Counted from the stretch's first letter, positions 25,123 to 33,504 are shown. The stretch: DNA of 64,000 nt from Paenibacillus aurantius (GCF_032268605.1 NZ_CP130318.1:6239771-6303770); one strand, 5' to 3'. Numbers and translations: made by a program. The notes: a model not told the origin generated them from the letters alone.

Positions 25123-26229
25123 TTGGTGGACAAATCATCTCACTACTTTGCCCGCGGCAATACGGCTCGCGGAGCCCATTTCTTGTATAAATCCGCCTTT
25201 GATGGGCTGAACAAGATATACGTCCTTAAGGGTCCCCAGGGTACGGGGAAATCTACGGTTATTAGAAGCTTGGCGGATAGTTTGCTGGCTAAAGGCCAGC
25301 ATGTGCAATGCTTCCATTCCCCCCTCCGCCCCGACGAACTGGACGGCCTCATTCTAACGGAAGGGAAGATTGGGATTGTCGATGGGCGAGTCTGCGAGGG
25401 GATTACGCAGAACGAAGCCGGTGAAATCGTCTATATGGATTTCGGGAGAGCTCTTGAGTACAGCCATATTTCCCCGGAAGATTCCGAGGCAATAGATGGC
25501 CTTAAAGATAAGCTGGTAAGTGCTTATTCCAAAGCATACGAAACGTTCCTAACCGCATTGCGGATTCATGACGAATGGGAAAAATATTATATCGAAAGCA
25601 TGGATTTCATGAAGGCTGACCAGATTGCGCAGGGTTTGATTCAAGAATTATTTGCTGGTCATGAAAATGATACACCAACCGTTGGGCGTCACTTGTTTTT
25701 CGGAGCTGCGACTCCGAAGGGGGCCTTCGATTTTATTCGAAGCTTGACCGCTCAATTGGAAAGACGGATTTTCATCAAAGGAAGGCCGGGATCCGGAAAA
25801 TCGACCCTGCTCAAAAAGCTTGCCGCCGCTGCCGAAGAAAAAGGAGTCGAAGTCCAAGTTTTTCATTGCGGCTTTGATCCAAACAGCCTGGATATGTTGA
25901 TATTTCCGAAGCTGGGAACAGCTATCTTCGACAGTACCGCCCCGCACGAATACTATCCTGATCGGGACGGGGATGAAATCCTAGATATGTATACCCTTAC
26001 GATGACTCCTGGCACCGATGAAGCCTATGCTGCCGAATTAGCCGCTATTAAAGAACGTTATTCGGCAAAAATGAAAGAGGCCACCTCCTCTTTGGCGGAA
26101 GCCGAGGCCATCGATTCCCAAATTAAGGCCTATTATGTTGCGGCTGTCGATTTTTCGATCGTGGAGGAACTCCAACGGCAATTGCAGTCTGAATTTAATG
26201 AGCTGATCTCCAAGCAGCTTTTAAAATAA
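25123..26229 (+). CDS. Double P-loop ATPase (PRK06851-type)
   Basis: A protein of about 368 residues with two nucleotide-binding halves. The first P-loop is GPQGTGKST at about residue 37, and the second is GRPGSGKST, roughly 190 residues later. Each half has a parallel CFHSPLRPDELDGLIL / VFHCGFDPNSLDMLIF stretch, so the protein is an ancient internal duplication. Helical, Lys/Glu-rich insertions follow each half. I recall this arrangement from an uncharacterised family in Bacilli; no reaction is known. The start is taken at TTG 25123 (or GTG 25126) because AAAAAGGAG lies directly before it. It is the last gene before the SCC-like insert. Confidence 0.75.
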   Translation: MVDKSSHYFARGNTARGAHFLYKSAFDGLNKIYVLKGPQGTGKSTVIRSLADSLLAKGQHVQCFHSPLRPDELDGLILTEGKIGIVDGRVCEGITQNEAGEIVYMDFGRALEYSHISPEDSEAIDGLKDKLVSAYSKAYETFLTALRIHDEWEKYYIESMDFMKADQIAQGLIQELFAGHENDTPTVGRHLFFGAATPKGAFDFIRSLTAQLERRIFIKGRPGSGKSTLLKKLAAAAEEKGVEVQVFHCGFDPNSLDMLIFPKLGTAIFDSTAPHEYYPDRDGDEILDMYTLTMTPGTDEAYAAELAAIKERYSAKMKEATSSLAEAEAIDSQIKAYYVAAVDFSIVEELQRQLQSEFNELISKQLLK

Positions 26230-26260
26230 GGGTACAATCGAAAAGTGTTCTACCCAGACT

Positions 26261-26293
26261 GGGCATAGCCTTCTTATGAGGGCTGTGCCCTTT
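26261..26293 (+). terminator. Terminator after the double P-loop ATPase
   Basis: GGGCATAGCC pairs with GGCTGTGCCC and is followed by TTT. It ends 15 bases before the outer att-like repeat. Confidence 0.7.
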
Positions 26294-26307
26294 CATCTTG
26301 CCGTCCT

Positions 26308-26320
26308 ACTTATGATAAGG
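26308..26320. repeat. att-like direct repeat, outer end of the SCC-like element
   Basis: ACTTATGATAAGG (plus strand), identical to the 13 bases at the 3' end of rlmH. Similar flanking bases (GCCGTC on the left, TCTCC on the right) extend the match imperfectly. Confidence 0.75.
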
Positions 26321-26345
26321 TTCTCCGTACCAGGCGAAACGCGAA

Positions 26346-26373
26346 ATAAGGAACCGAATTATCGGTTCCTTAT
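26346..26373 (-). terminator. Terminator of the ietS-like gene
   Basis: ATAAGGAACCG and CGGTTCCTTAT form a perfect 11-bp stem with a six-base loop, just after the minus-strand stop at 26379. It merges into a TTATTT tail. Confidence 0.7.
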
Positions 26374-26378
26374 AAGTG

Positions 26379-28961
26379 TTATTCTACGATTCTATTAGTT
26401 TGTATCGTAACGGCTTCTCTTATCCTATTCACTACAGTTGAATAAACATCAATGTCTAAACTATCGGATATTTCTTGTGCTAACTCAAAGGTTGCAAGCA
26501 AACCATAAGAGATTGGGTCGAACCTTGTATCTGCATCATCTTTACAATTAACTTTTATCTCTATACTGTCGTCAGGATCCCACGATACTGCTCTATCGTC
26601 AAAGAAGATCTCATGTTGGACTGTACTTCTCTTGACACTCTTATCATCCGTATTTTTCCGAAAGCCGAGTAGACGATTGTTATTAAGAGTAAACCATAAC
26701 TGCGCAGATCGATATTTTTGTTTTGAAGGGACAGTTGGTGATAGATATGCTAAGGTCACAGTAAGTTTCCGATAATATCTTCCGGTAACAAAATCAAAAG
26801 GGATAGGCAGCTTATAGACGTGAGCTTTGTTTTTAGTCAAACTCCCGTAACCGATTAATGTCGCTCGATTTTTGGCGCAGTCCATTACCTTGGAGACATC
26901 AGGAATACCATTTCCTAACCATTTAGAGACCCTCTTCTCTGAAACCTCTAGTGCTTGCGCTATCAATGAAGCAGAATCAGTATCCCACTCTGCTCCGTGG
27001 ACCAACATCGATTTGATGATAACTGCAGCAAACTCATCCGGTACACTATCCCCCGTTTGGGATAAGAAGATCTCTTCCAATACATCGAAACATTTACCCC
27101 CGTAATGCGTCATAAGGGCTGTTGCATCGCTTGTACCGAAAGTATATGCTCTGGACGATGTTTCGTCGTCTCCAGGAAATGCCACACAACAGCCAGGTGG
27201 ACGTGTAAGCGATGTAACCCAATTCATATTGTCATTGAACAGTGATTCCTTTAGGAACTTCCTGCCCCCGGGGTAAAATATATCGGGTTTTATTGAACGA
27301 TTATATCCAGAACCTATAGCTGAAATTGGACTAGGAAGCATTTTAGTATACGGAAAAATGAACCTATCGTTTTCAACTACAGTACTCGCATCCGAAAATA
27401 TTGCACCCACAGAAAGACTATTAATACTCTCTGCTGGTGAAAGCAACCTCATATTTCTGCTATTCTGCTCTATTGCTCGGAGTACCAGTTTCCCCCTCTC
27501 ATCCGGCGATAGCCTCGCAAAATCCGAGAAAGGCATCCCCAAACTAATATTATTCGTACTGTGATTACCTGCACTTACAATAAACAGCACCTTATATTTA
27601 TAACTTAACCAATCAAGCAATCTTGCGAGTGGACTCATAGAATTCACAAACTGTCTTGAGGGATCACCCATCGATAGATTAATAATCTTCACTTTAGGAG
27701 CAACAGGATCTGTTGTAGAATCACCTTCGAATAAACGCCTGACAGCCATATGAATTAAGTCGACTATAATAACGTCATTTGGGACTTTTTCAGTTAAGTT
27801 GTCATTGAAATCCCTTGTTGGTAAAAAAATCGGCCTTACATATATCTTTCGGTTTAACGAAGATTCCTCGCTATTTAAATCATTGTGCAATATCAATGAT
27901 GACATTGCTGTCCCATGCACCCTATTTTTTACTACATAGAGTCTTGCCCAGTCGTTGGGATCATCCACTACCAATCGTCCGTTTAATAAAGAATGATTTT
28001 GCATTGGTAATCCATCAAAAAGAGCAACCACAGGCTCAGAATTAATTTCGGTATCTACTAAAGTGACGTCGACCTCCTCTAAGGGCCCATCACCTAAATT
28101 TACTGGAAAAGCAATCTGACCCACGGGTCTGAAAAACATAATATCATCAACCCTAGTCAGTTGGACTTCCTCATAATTGTTTACCAGATTTTCAATTTGA
28201 TTTCTTGGTAAAGAAACCAATAAGGAATGGAATGTTATTTCCGAAATCTGACATTCTGACAGTACATCCCCACCCATATCTTGAATTACTCTTCTTATTA
28301 AAGAAGACGAATTGCTTCTATGAATTAAATTATTTCGGAAGAATAGTTCGACTTCAAAATTTACAACTTCACTTCCGTCAAATTCAAGATTTTCTCTCCA
28401 GTAGTCCAGCACATGTGTTTCTTCTAACCTATCCAATGGACTCCAGTATCTAATATCTTTAAGTTGCCTAAAAACGTCTCTAAATCCAGCATATCCACGC
28501 TGGAAAACCATGTCTGGATCTTGTACATACTGACGCCATAAAGATAAAAGTTGATCAAGTGCTTGTTTATTAGTCATTACGCAATAAACTTTACCAGATA
28601 ATTCTCCGTCCTCTATATTCCCCTCCGCATCGGTTGGTGAAAAATCCTCATCACTAATTCCATCAACTGATATATCGAACATCCATTCCAAACCGTCAAT
28701 TCTTCTCACTGCTGAATAAAAACTATCCACACCCCCAACTACTTCAAGTACAAGAGCGGTCTCTGGATTCATTCCTGAGGCGGTGCTTTGGACAGTAACA
28801 TGCTTTGTCTCAATTGCACGTTGTAATTGTTCAAACTTCGGAGCAAATTTCTCCATCTGTCTGCCTATTGTTGGTCTAGTAAATGTAGGACCTCTCCCAC
28901 TACCATTGGCCCTTTCGGATTCTTCAAATCGTGGAAAAAGAATTAGTGGACGTTCGGCCAT
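26379..28961 (-). CDS. ietS: Subtilisin-like (S8) serine protease, IetS-type
   Basis: An 860-residue protein without signal peptide. Residues 1-300 form an uncharacterised N-terminal region. A subtilase domain follows with the Asp in VVALFDGLP, the His in NRVHGTAMSSL, the oxyanion/structural SAGNH, and the Ser in GTSDATALMTHYGG, where subtilisins usually have GTSxAxP. A beta-rich C-terminal region of about 200 residues ends the protein. Together with the adjacent AAA ATPase this matches IetAS, an ATPase-subtilase pair first linked to plasmid stability and later shown to be an anti-phage system. The likely mechanism is ATPase-gated proteolysis after infection. It is 14 bases downstream of the ATPase gene. 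Symbol assigned by architecture. Confidence 0.8.
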   Translation of the reverse strand: MAERPLILFPRFEESERANGSGRGPTFTRPTIGRQMEKFAPKFEQLQRAIETKHVTVQSTASGMNPETALVLEVVGGVDSFYSAVRRIDGLEWMFDISVDGISDEDFSPTDAEGNIEDGELSGKVYCVMTNKQALDQLLSLWRQYVQDPDMVFQRGYAGFRDVFRQLKDIRYWSPLDRLEETHVLDYWRENLEFDGSEVVNFEVELFFRNNLIHRSNSSSLIRRVIQDMGGDVLSECQISEITFHSLLVSLPRNQIENLVNNYEEVQLTRVDDIMFFRPVGQIAFPVNLGDGPLEEVDVTLVDTEINSEPVVALFDGLPMQNHSLLNGRLVVDDPNDWARLYVVKNRVHGTAMSSLILHNDLNSEESSLNRKIYVRPIFLPTRDFNDNLTEKVPNDVIIVDLIHMAVRRLFEGDSTTDPVAPKVKIINLSMGDPSRQFVNSMSPLARLLDWLSYKYKVLFIVSAGNHSTNNISLGMPFSDFARLSPDERGKLVLRAIEQNSRNMRLLSPAESINSLSVGAIFSDASTVVENDRFIFPYTKMLPSPISAIGSGYNRSIKPDIFYPGGRKFLKESLFNDNMNWVTSLTRPPGCCVAFPGDDETSSRAYTFGTSDATALMTHYGGKCFDVLEEIFLSQTGDSVPDEFAAVIIKSMLVHGAEWDTDSASLIAQALEVSEKRVSKWLGNGIPDVSKVMDCAKNRATLIGYGSLTKNKAHVYKLPIPFDFVTGRYYRKLTVTLAYLSPTVPSKQKYRSAQLWFTLNNNRLLGFRKNTDDKSVKRSTVQHEIFFDDRAVSWDPDDSIEIKVNCKDDADTRFDPISYGLLATFELAQEISDSLDIDVYSTVVNRIREAVTIQTNRIVE

Positions 28962-28975
28962 GCAAAAGGTACCCC

Positions 28976-29968
28976 CTACATATCTCCATTGTTAACTCTC
29001 TTTTGTGATTCCCACAATTTTACCACTTTTGTAGAAACCTCGACTATATTTTCATTAGGTAACTGTAAAATGTATTGTCTTTGGATAGATCTTGCAAGTT
29101 CCTCAGCTTCCGCAAAGCTGTAGCCTAAGCATTTTTTCGCAAGAGTACTAGGTGCTAATCCGAGTTTAAATCCTGTTCTTTTTTCAAAATCAACGAACCA
29201 TTTTTCTAAACTATCTCTTGAGGGTGTAGGTAGTTCTAAATGAAGTTGAAATCTTCTCCAAGCGGCTTTATCTAAGAGGTTCTCGTGATTTGTTGCCCCA
29301 ACCACAATCACATAACTTGGTAAGGAATCAATGTGCAATAACAAGGAACTAACAACTCGTTTTATTTCCCCGGTTTCATGGACGTCTCCGCGCTCTTTAC
29401 CTAATGTTTCAAATTCATCGAAAAAAAGTACACATTGACGTCTTTTTGCTTGATCAATTAATTTCGCTAACCGATTAGCTGTTTCACCTAGATAGGCACC
29501 TACTATTGTCTCGTATTTGACGGTTAACAGCGGAATCATTAGCGCTTCTGCAATTGCTTCGGCTACCGAAGTTTTCCCATTGCCAGGAGGCCCGTTAAGT
29601 AAAATTCGGTTTCGAGGTTCCAACCCGTAAGATCTTAATAGATCAGCTCTATTTTGTTCCTCAATGAGTTCCCTACACAATGAATAGACATTTTGAGGAA
29701 GGATTAGATGCTCTAATCTCTTTCTTGGCGTTATTTCAGTAAATAGTGATTGTTCGATTGAACCATTCTTACCAACCGAAGGTCCCATTTGCGAATTGTT
29801 GGGATTTGACCTGGAACTGTTTAAAAGTTCCTCAATCCGATTAACCAAGACATTGTGTTGCTTTGCACGTTCCTCCGCACAAACTGCTTCTGTAGCTCTT
29901 CGTAAGTTTGGCATATCGCCATGCAGCCCATATTTAATTATATCTAAAAGCAAATCTGCCCTAGCCAT
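28976..29968 (-). CDS. ietA: AAA+ ATPase, IetA-type
   Basis: A 330-residue AAA+ protein. Walker A is GPPGNGKT, Walker B is CVLFFDEFETLG, sensor 1 is in VVVGATNHENLLD, and an arginine-finger pair lies in AAWRRFQLHLELP. A helical N-terminal region of about 110 residues probably contacts the partner. It starts at ATG 29968 behind AAGGAG, inside the last codons of the frameshifted XRE gene, and is followed by the subtilase gene after 14 bases, so regulator, ATPase and protease are one operon. Inference: it senses or remodels a phage-derived target and activates the protease. Confidence 0.82.
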   Translation of the reverse strand: MARADLLLDIIKYGLHGDMPNLRRATEAVCAEERAKQHNVLVNRIEELLNSSRSNPNNSQMGPSVGKNGSIEQSLFTEITPRKRLEHLILPQNVYSLCRELIEEQNRADLLRSYGLEPRNRILLNGPPGNGKTSVAEAIAEALMIPLLTVKYETIVGAYLGETANRLAKLIDQAKRRQCVLFFDEFETLGKERGDVHETGEIKRVVSSLLLHIDSLPSYVIVVGATNHENLLDKAAWRRFQLHLELPTPSRDSLEKWFVDFEKRTGFKLGLAPSTLAKKCLGYSFAEAEELARSIQRQYILQLPNENIVEVSTKVVKLWESQKRVNNGDM

Positions 29969-29970
29969 AG

Positions 29971-30176
29971 TTAATGAACTCCTTTCCAGAGGTTTTCTAA
30001 AACCCCTTTATTCCGACAGAATGCTAATATTGAACGTTGTGCAAGTTTACTTGGTTGGTGTCTTCATTCTCCCACCTATCTATTGTTGAAAAACTTAAAT
30101 CGAGTTCGCGTGCTAATTGTTCTTGAATTAATTTTAATTCTTTCCTTAAATCTTTGATGACCTTTGAAAAAACCAT
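29971..30176 (-). pseudogene. Frameshifted small XRE-family regulator of the ietAS-like operon
   Basis: From ATG 30176 a 50-codon frame encodes an XRE helix-turn-helix (LKLIQEQLARELDLSFST, then IDRWENEDTNQ) and stops at 30024. A one-base frame change just after WENED opens a second frame beginning QPSKLAQRSILAFCRNK and ending ENLWKGVH at 29971, which is the normal continuation of this small family (WENG-x-x-x-PSKLA...). The full span of 206 bases is one short of 69 codons, so a single-base deletion explains it. No slippery sequence is seen at the junction. It may be an inactivated gene, a truncated but working DNA-binding peptide, or a sequencing error. Confidence 0.75.
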
Positions 30177-30200
30177 TAGATCACCCCCAAAATTAATAAA

Positions 30201-30217
30201 ATTATAGCACTTGCTAT
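30201..30217 (-). promoter_or_regulatory. Promoter and palindromic operator of the ietAS-like operon
   Basis: On the minus strand TGCTATAAT forms an extended -10. The perfect palindrome ATAGCA-N2-TGCTAT overlaps it (30204-30217). This is the arrangement expected for autorepression by the adjoining XRE protein. Confidence 0.6.
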
Positions 30218-30245
30218 GGCGTTACTGGGTAAAAATATTTCGCCG

Positions 30246-30725
30246 TCACTTATGATAAGGCTCCCCCCGATTAATCTTAAACGCCCGGTACACCTGCTCC
30301 ACCAGGATCAGCCGCATGAGCTGGTGCGGGTAGGTCACCCGCCCGAAGCTCAGCTGCTGGTCGGCGCGGCGCAGGACGGCGGCGGAGAGCCCGTGCGAGC
30401 CGCCGATCACGAACGCGACGCGGCTGCGGCCGTGCGTGCCGAGCCGCTCGAGCTGGCCCGCCAGCTCCTCGGACGACCACGTCTGCCCGCCGATGGCGAG
30501 CGCGATCACGTGGGCGTCTTCCTTGAGCTGGGCGAGGATCCGCTCGCCCTCGCGGGTGCGCACCTGCTCCTCCTCCGCCGCGCTCATCGTGTCGGGCGCC
30601 TTCTCGTCCGGCAGCTCCGTGATCTGCACCTTCGCGTACGGCCCGAGCCGCTTCAAGTACTCGGCGATGCCGTCCGTCAGGTACTTCTCCTTCAGCCGGC
30701 CCACCGCTACAATTTGTATATTCAT
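30246..30725 (-). CDS. rlmH: 23S rRNA (pseudouridine1915-N3)-methyltransferase RlmH
   Basis: A 159-residue SPOUT methyltransferase of normal length that methylates pseudouridine 1915 in helix 69 of 23S rRNA. Family features are the N-terminal [20 protein letters not shown], the [17 protein letters not shown] segment, [12 protein letters not shown] for the trefoil-knot SAM site, and the invariant C-terminus [19 protein letters not shown] precedes the ATG at 30725. It is very GC-rich, in sharp contrast to the insert at its 3' end. The last codons double as an SCC-type attachment site; the insertion leaves the protein intact. Confidence 0.96.
   Translation of the reverse strand: MNIQIVAVGRLKEKYLTDGIAEYLKRLGPYAKVQITELPDEKAPDTMSAAEEEQVRTREGERILAQLKEDAHVIALAIGGQTWSSEELAGQLERLGTHGRSRVAFVIGGSHGLSAAVLRRADQQLSFGRVTYPHQLMRLILVEQVYRAFKINRGEPYHK
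30248..30260. repeat. att-like direct repeat at the rlmH 3' end
   Basis: ACTTATGATAAGG (plus strand) covers the final codons of rlmH (…PYHK) and the first base of its TGA stop codon. It is identical to 26308-26320. Confidence 0.75.
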
Positions 30726-30779
30726 CGTTCGTCCCCTCCTAATAGCCCTTGCCTTAACCTACAATCCGACAGGAAATGC

Positions 30780-30805
30780 AAAAAAGAGGGAGCCCGAGCT
30801 CCCTC
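30780..30805 (-). terminator. Terminator after the CxxH/CxxC gene
   Basis: On the minus strand GAGGGAGC pairs with GCTCCCTC across a four-base loop and is followed by six T's. Confidence 0.85.
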
Positions 30806-30813
30806 CTTCCCGC

Positions 30814-30981
30814 CTATACCACCAAAAATTGCGCGTGCTTCTCGCATTCCTCGCAGTGAGGAGGCGGGTCCCAGGCGGCGAACTGCGTTTTGTCCAGGTC
30901 CACCACATCCGGGGCATCCTCGTATTCATCGACGAACCGGTCGATGGCCAATTCCACATGATCCTTGCATACGACGTACAT
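30814..30981 (-). CDS. CxxH/CxxC small protein (BA_5709 family)
   Basis: A 55-residue protein that begins MYVVCKDHVELAIDRFVDEY. It carries C-K-D-H at residues 5-8 and C-E-E-C at residues 43-46, the pairs that define the family and probably bind one zinc ion. The ATG at 30981 has GGAGG upstream. It sits between htrC and rlmH, its usual neighbourhood in Bacilli, and ends at a terminator. No function is known. Confidence 0.85.
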   Translation of the reverse strand: MYVVCKDHVELAIDRFVDEYEDAPDVVDLDKTQFAAWDPPPHCEECEKHAQFLVV

Positions 30982-30997
30982 GTAAGTCCTCCGTTAC

Positions 30998-32179
30998 TTA
31001 GTCCAGTTCCGCCAGCTTCACGGTGGCGGAGGCCTTCTTGCCGGCCCGGTAGTAGGTGACGATGAGTTCGTCTCCGATTTTTTTATGGGTGAACAGATAC
31101 TTGCGCAGCTGCATGGTGCTCGCGACGGGCTTGCCGTCCAGCTCCACGATCACATCGTGGGTCTTGAGTCCCGCATCCTTGGCCGGTCCTGTCACATCGT
31201 TTACGATAATACCAGTTTTCACATCCTCGGGCAGTTTTAATACTTCGAGCCCGCTTTTGAACGACTGCACGTCCTCCGAGGTGATGCCCATCTTCGGACG
31301 CTTGATTTTGTGGTCCTTGATGAGGGCGTCAAGCACCGGCTTGGCGCTGTTGATCGGAATCGCGAACCCGAGGCCCTCGACGCCCGCGTCCGAGATCTTC
31401 ATGCTGTTGATCCCGATCACCTTGCCGTCGAGGCTGACGAGCGCCCCGCCGCTGTTGCCCTGGTTAATGGCCGCGTCCGTCTGGATAACGTCCATCTCCC
31501 ATTCCACTTCTCCGTCCGCCCCCAGGTACACGGGGATCGTCCGGAGCGGCGAAGAGATGACCCCGACGGTCGTCGTCTGGGAGAAGCTCAGCCCGAGCGG
31601 GTTACCGATGGCGATGGCCGCCTGCCCCGGCTTCAGCTCGTCGGAATTGCCAAATTCCGCGACCGCCTTCACGCCCGCCGCGTCCGTCTCCAGCACGGCC
31701 AGGTCGGTATACATGTCACGGCCGATCACCTCGGCCTTCTTCCGCTCGCTGTCCGACAGCACCACCTCGACCGAGGTGCCGCCATCGACCACGTGATTGT
31801 TCGTCACGATCCGCACGCGGTCGCCGCTCTTCTGGAAAATCACGCCCGAGCCCATTCCGATGCCCTTGACCTTGTCCCCGTCCTTCATCGTGCTGATGAT
31901 GCTGACGACGGCCGGCCGGACCTTATCCCCGGCGGCCACGACCCGGTCGTTGATATCATAGACCGGCACGCTGGCCGCATTCGGATGAACGTCAGCCGCT
32001 AACGGCTCCTCGCCTCCGCCGAACCATTGGACAAGCGTCAGCATCAGCAGCATGCCGGCCAGCACGGACACGGCCGAGACGATCACCAGGCGGTTCGGAT
32101 TGCGGCGGCGCGGCTCCCACTCCCGTCTTGCCCTCCGCGATACCCGCGTATTGTAGAAATCATCCTTCCAGAAACTCAT
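30998..32179 (-). CDS. htrC: HtrA-like membrane-anchored serine protease
   Basis: A 393-residue trypsin-like protease of the DegP/HtrA type, which degrades misfolded proteins at the outer face of the membrane. A basic N-terminus is followed by one membrane segment (about residues 32-52). The protease domain has the catalytic His in TNNHVVDGG, the Asp in YTDLAVLE and the Ser in NQGNSGGAL. A C-terminal PDZ domain occupies about 290-390. Its place next to rlmH and downstream of the wal genes matches htrC (yyxA) of B. subtilis, so that symbol is used. It is separated from walJ by a small gene on the opposite strand. Confidence 0.92.
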   Translation of the reverse strand: MSFWKDDFYNTRVSRRARREWEPRRRNPNRLVIVSAVSVLAGMLLMLTLVQWFGGGEEPLAADVHPNAASVPVYDINDRVVAAGDKVRPAVVSIISTMKDGDKVKGIGMGSGVIFQKSGDRVRIVTNNHVVDGGTSVEVVLSDSERKKAEVIGRDMYTDLAVLETDAAGVKAVAEFGNSDELKPGQAAIAIGNPLGLSFSQTTTVGVISSPLRTIPVYLGADGEVEWEMDVIQTDAAINQGNSGGALVSLDGKVIGINSMKISDAGVEGLGFAIPINSAKPVLDALIKDHKIKRPKMGITSEDVQSFKSGLEVLKLPEDVKTGIIVNDVTGPAKDAGLKTHDVIVELDGKPVASTMQLRKYLFTHKKIGDELIVTYYRAGKKASATVKLAELD

Positions 32180-32312
32180 CCGAACCCCCTTTCCGCCGGC
32201 GCGGCGGGGGGTCCTGCCGGGACGGCTCTATCTTTTATATCGCTTATAGGAATCTTTCGGCTGATTCGTGACTAGACTAATAGTATCCAAGAGCCCAAAA
32301 GGAGACCTGCTC

Positions 32313-32504
32313 ATGAATCCGATGGACCAAGTGAACCTGATCGGCAAGCTAGCCGACCTGAAAAGCCAGCAGTATGACTCGCTGCTCCTGTTGAGCGCCC
32401 TAACCGACCTGCTGATTGAGAAAGGCCTTCTCACGCAGGCGGAGCTGCAAGCCCGCATCGCCTCGCTCGATGCCGACGCTCTGCCCGAGCGTTTCCACGG
32501 CTGA
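32313..32504 (+). CDS. Small helical protein of unknown function
   Basis: A 63-residue protein beginning MNPMDQVNLIGKLADLKSQQ, predicted mostly helical and soluble. The ATG at 32313 has AAAAGGAG upstream. It is the only plus-strand gene between 30 and 49 kb and sits between htrC and walJ. The codon use is like its neighbours and the ribosome site is strong, so I think it is real. Function unknown. Confidence 0.6.
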   Translation: MNPMDQVNLIGKLADLKSQQYDSLLLLSALTDLLIEKGLLTQAELQARIASLDADALPERFHG

Positions 32505-32528
32505 CGTCCGGCCCCAAGCCCGATTCCG

Positions 32529-33335
32529 CTAGTCTTCGTCCAGCGAATCCCATTCGGTCGGACGGTCATAGTAGGTGTCCATCAGCTTATAGGAATGGTC
32601 CTGGCAGGTGATCCGGTTGTCCTCCAGAATATTACCCACCGTTAAACGGGCCAAATCGGTCATATTATGATTACGGCTCAGGTGGGCCAAATAGACCCGC
32701 TTCGTGCGTCCCCCGAGAAGCTCGCATAAGCCTTCCCCTGCGGCATCGTTGGACAAGTGCCCGAGGTCGCTCAGAATCCGCCGTTTGATGTTCCACGGGT
32801 ACCGGCCCATCCTCAGCATCTCCACGTCGTGATTCGACTCCAGCACGAGCACGTCGGCATCCGCGACGGACTCCTTCACCTTTGGGCTCAAGTACCCAAG
32901 GTCGGTCGCCACGCTCAGCTTCTGTTCCCCTTCATAGAAGTTGTACGCCACCGGCTCCGCTGCATCGTGCGAGATGCCGAACGACTCAATCTTCATCGTT
33001 CCGAGGTCCATCGAGGAGCCCGTCTCCATCACCCGCTTGTTCTCCTCGGCGATGGCCCCGATCTGCTTCTCCAGCGCCTCCCACGTCTTCTCGTTCGCGT
33101 AGACGGGCAGGTTATATTTCCGCGCGATAGGCCCAAGGCCTTTGATGTGGTCGGAATGCTCGTGAGTGACGAGAATCGCATCCAGGTCGTGCCCCGAAAT
33201 GTCGCGTTCCTCCATCAGCTGCTCCAGCTTCTTCGCGCTGAAGCCCGCGTCGATGAGCACCTTCTTCTCCCCGTTCGCCACCAGCGTCGCGTTTCCCGTC
33301 GAGCCGCTGGACAATACGGTAAACCTCAATCCCAT
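32529..33335 (-). CDS. walJ: MBL-fold hydrolase WalJ (YycJ)
   Basis: A 268-residue metallo-beta-lactamase-fold protein, probably an exonuclease acting in cell-wall/replication coordination in the Wal cluster. The metal motif THEHSDH is in ILVTHEHSDHIKGL, with further ligands in GISHDA, ATDLG and the C-terminal YLAHLSRNHN. The ATG at 33335 (MGLRFTVLSSGSTGNATLV) is used, as in the family, with AAGGAG upstream; the 37 codons before it are excluded. It follows walI in the usual order. Confidence 0.92.
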   Translation of the reverse strand: MGLRFTVLSSGSTGNATLVANGEKKVLIDAGFSAKKLEQLMEERDISGHDLDAILVTHEHSDHIKGLGPIARKYNLPVYANEKTWEALEKQIGAIAEENKRVMETGSSMDLGTMKIESFGISHDAAEPVAYNFYEGEQKLSVATDLGYLSPKVKESVADADVLVLESNHDVEMLRMGRYPWNIKRRILSDLGHLSNDAAGEGLCELLGGRTKRVYLAHLSRNHNMTDLARLTVGNILEDNRITCQDHSYKLMDTYYDRPTEWDSLDED

Positions 33336-33504
33336 GTTTTTCTTGCTCCTTATCTTGTGACTTCCGCTGAAGCTTTCCTGCGCCTCCCGGCTTAAGGATT
33401 GCCCCTCTATGTGTAGGAAAAGCATGGTAGCTTCCCTAAAATCCATTCTAGCTCTTCCAGGCCATTCCGGCCTTCCCCAAGCCTGCTCTCGTCCTTCCTA
33501 ACCT

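Larger units (their letters stand above)
26301..30260. mobile_element. SCC-like element at the 3' end of rlmH carrying an IetAS-type defence module
   Basis: A segment of about 3.94 kb lies between two copies of a direct repeat. One copy is formed by the last codons of rlmH and the other is at 26308-26320. On the rlmH strand both read CCTTATCATAAGT and continue as GACGGC-A-AT, with a two-base indel. The 3' end of rlmH (orfX) is the integration site of staphylococcal SCC elements, whose att sites share a TTATCATAAGT-like core. The interior is visibly AT-rich next to GC-rich flanks and contains only the defence genes and a broken regulator. No ccr recombinase is present, so it would need one supplied in trans or is a remnant. 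Confidence 0.75.

Noticed and set aside
26301..30260. A ccr recombinase or transposase in the SCC-like element
   Set aside because: All frames between the repeats were read; only the regulator remnant, ATPase and protease are present.
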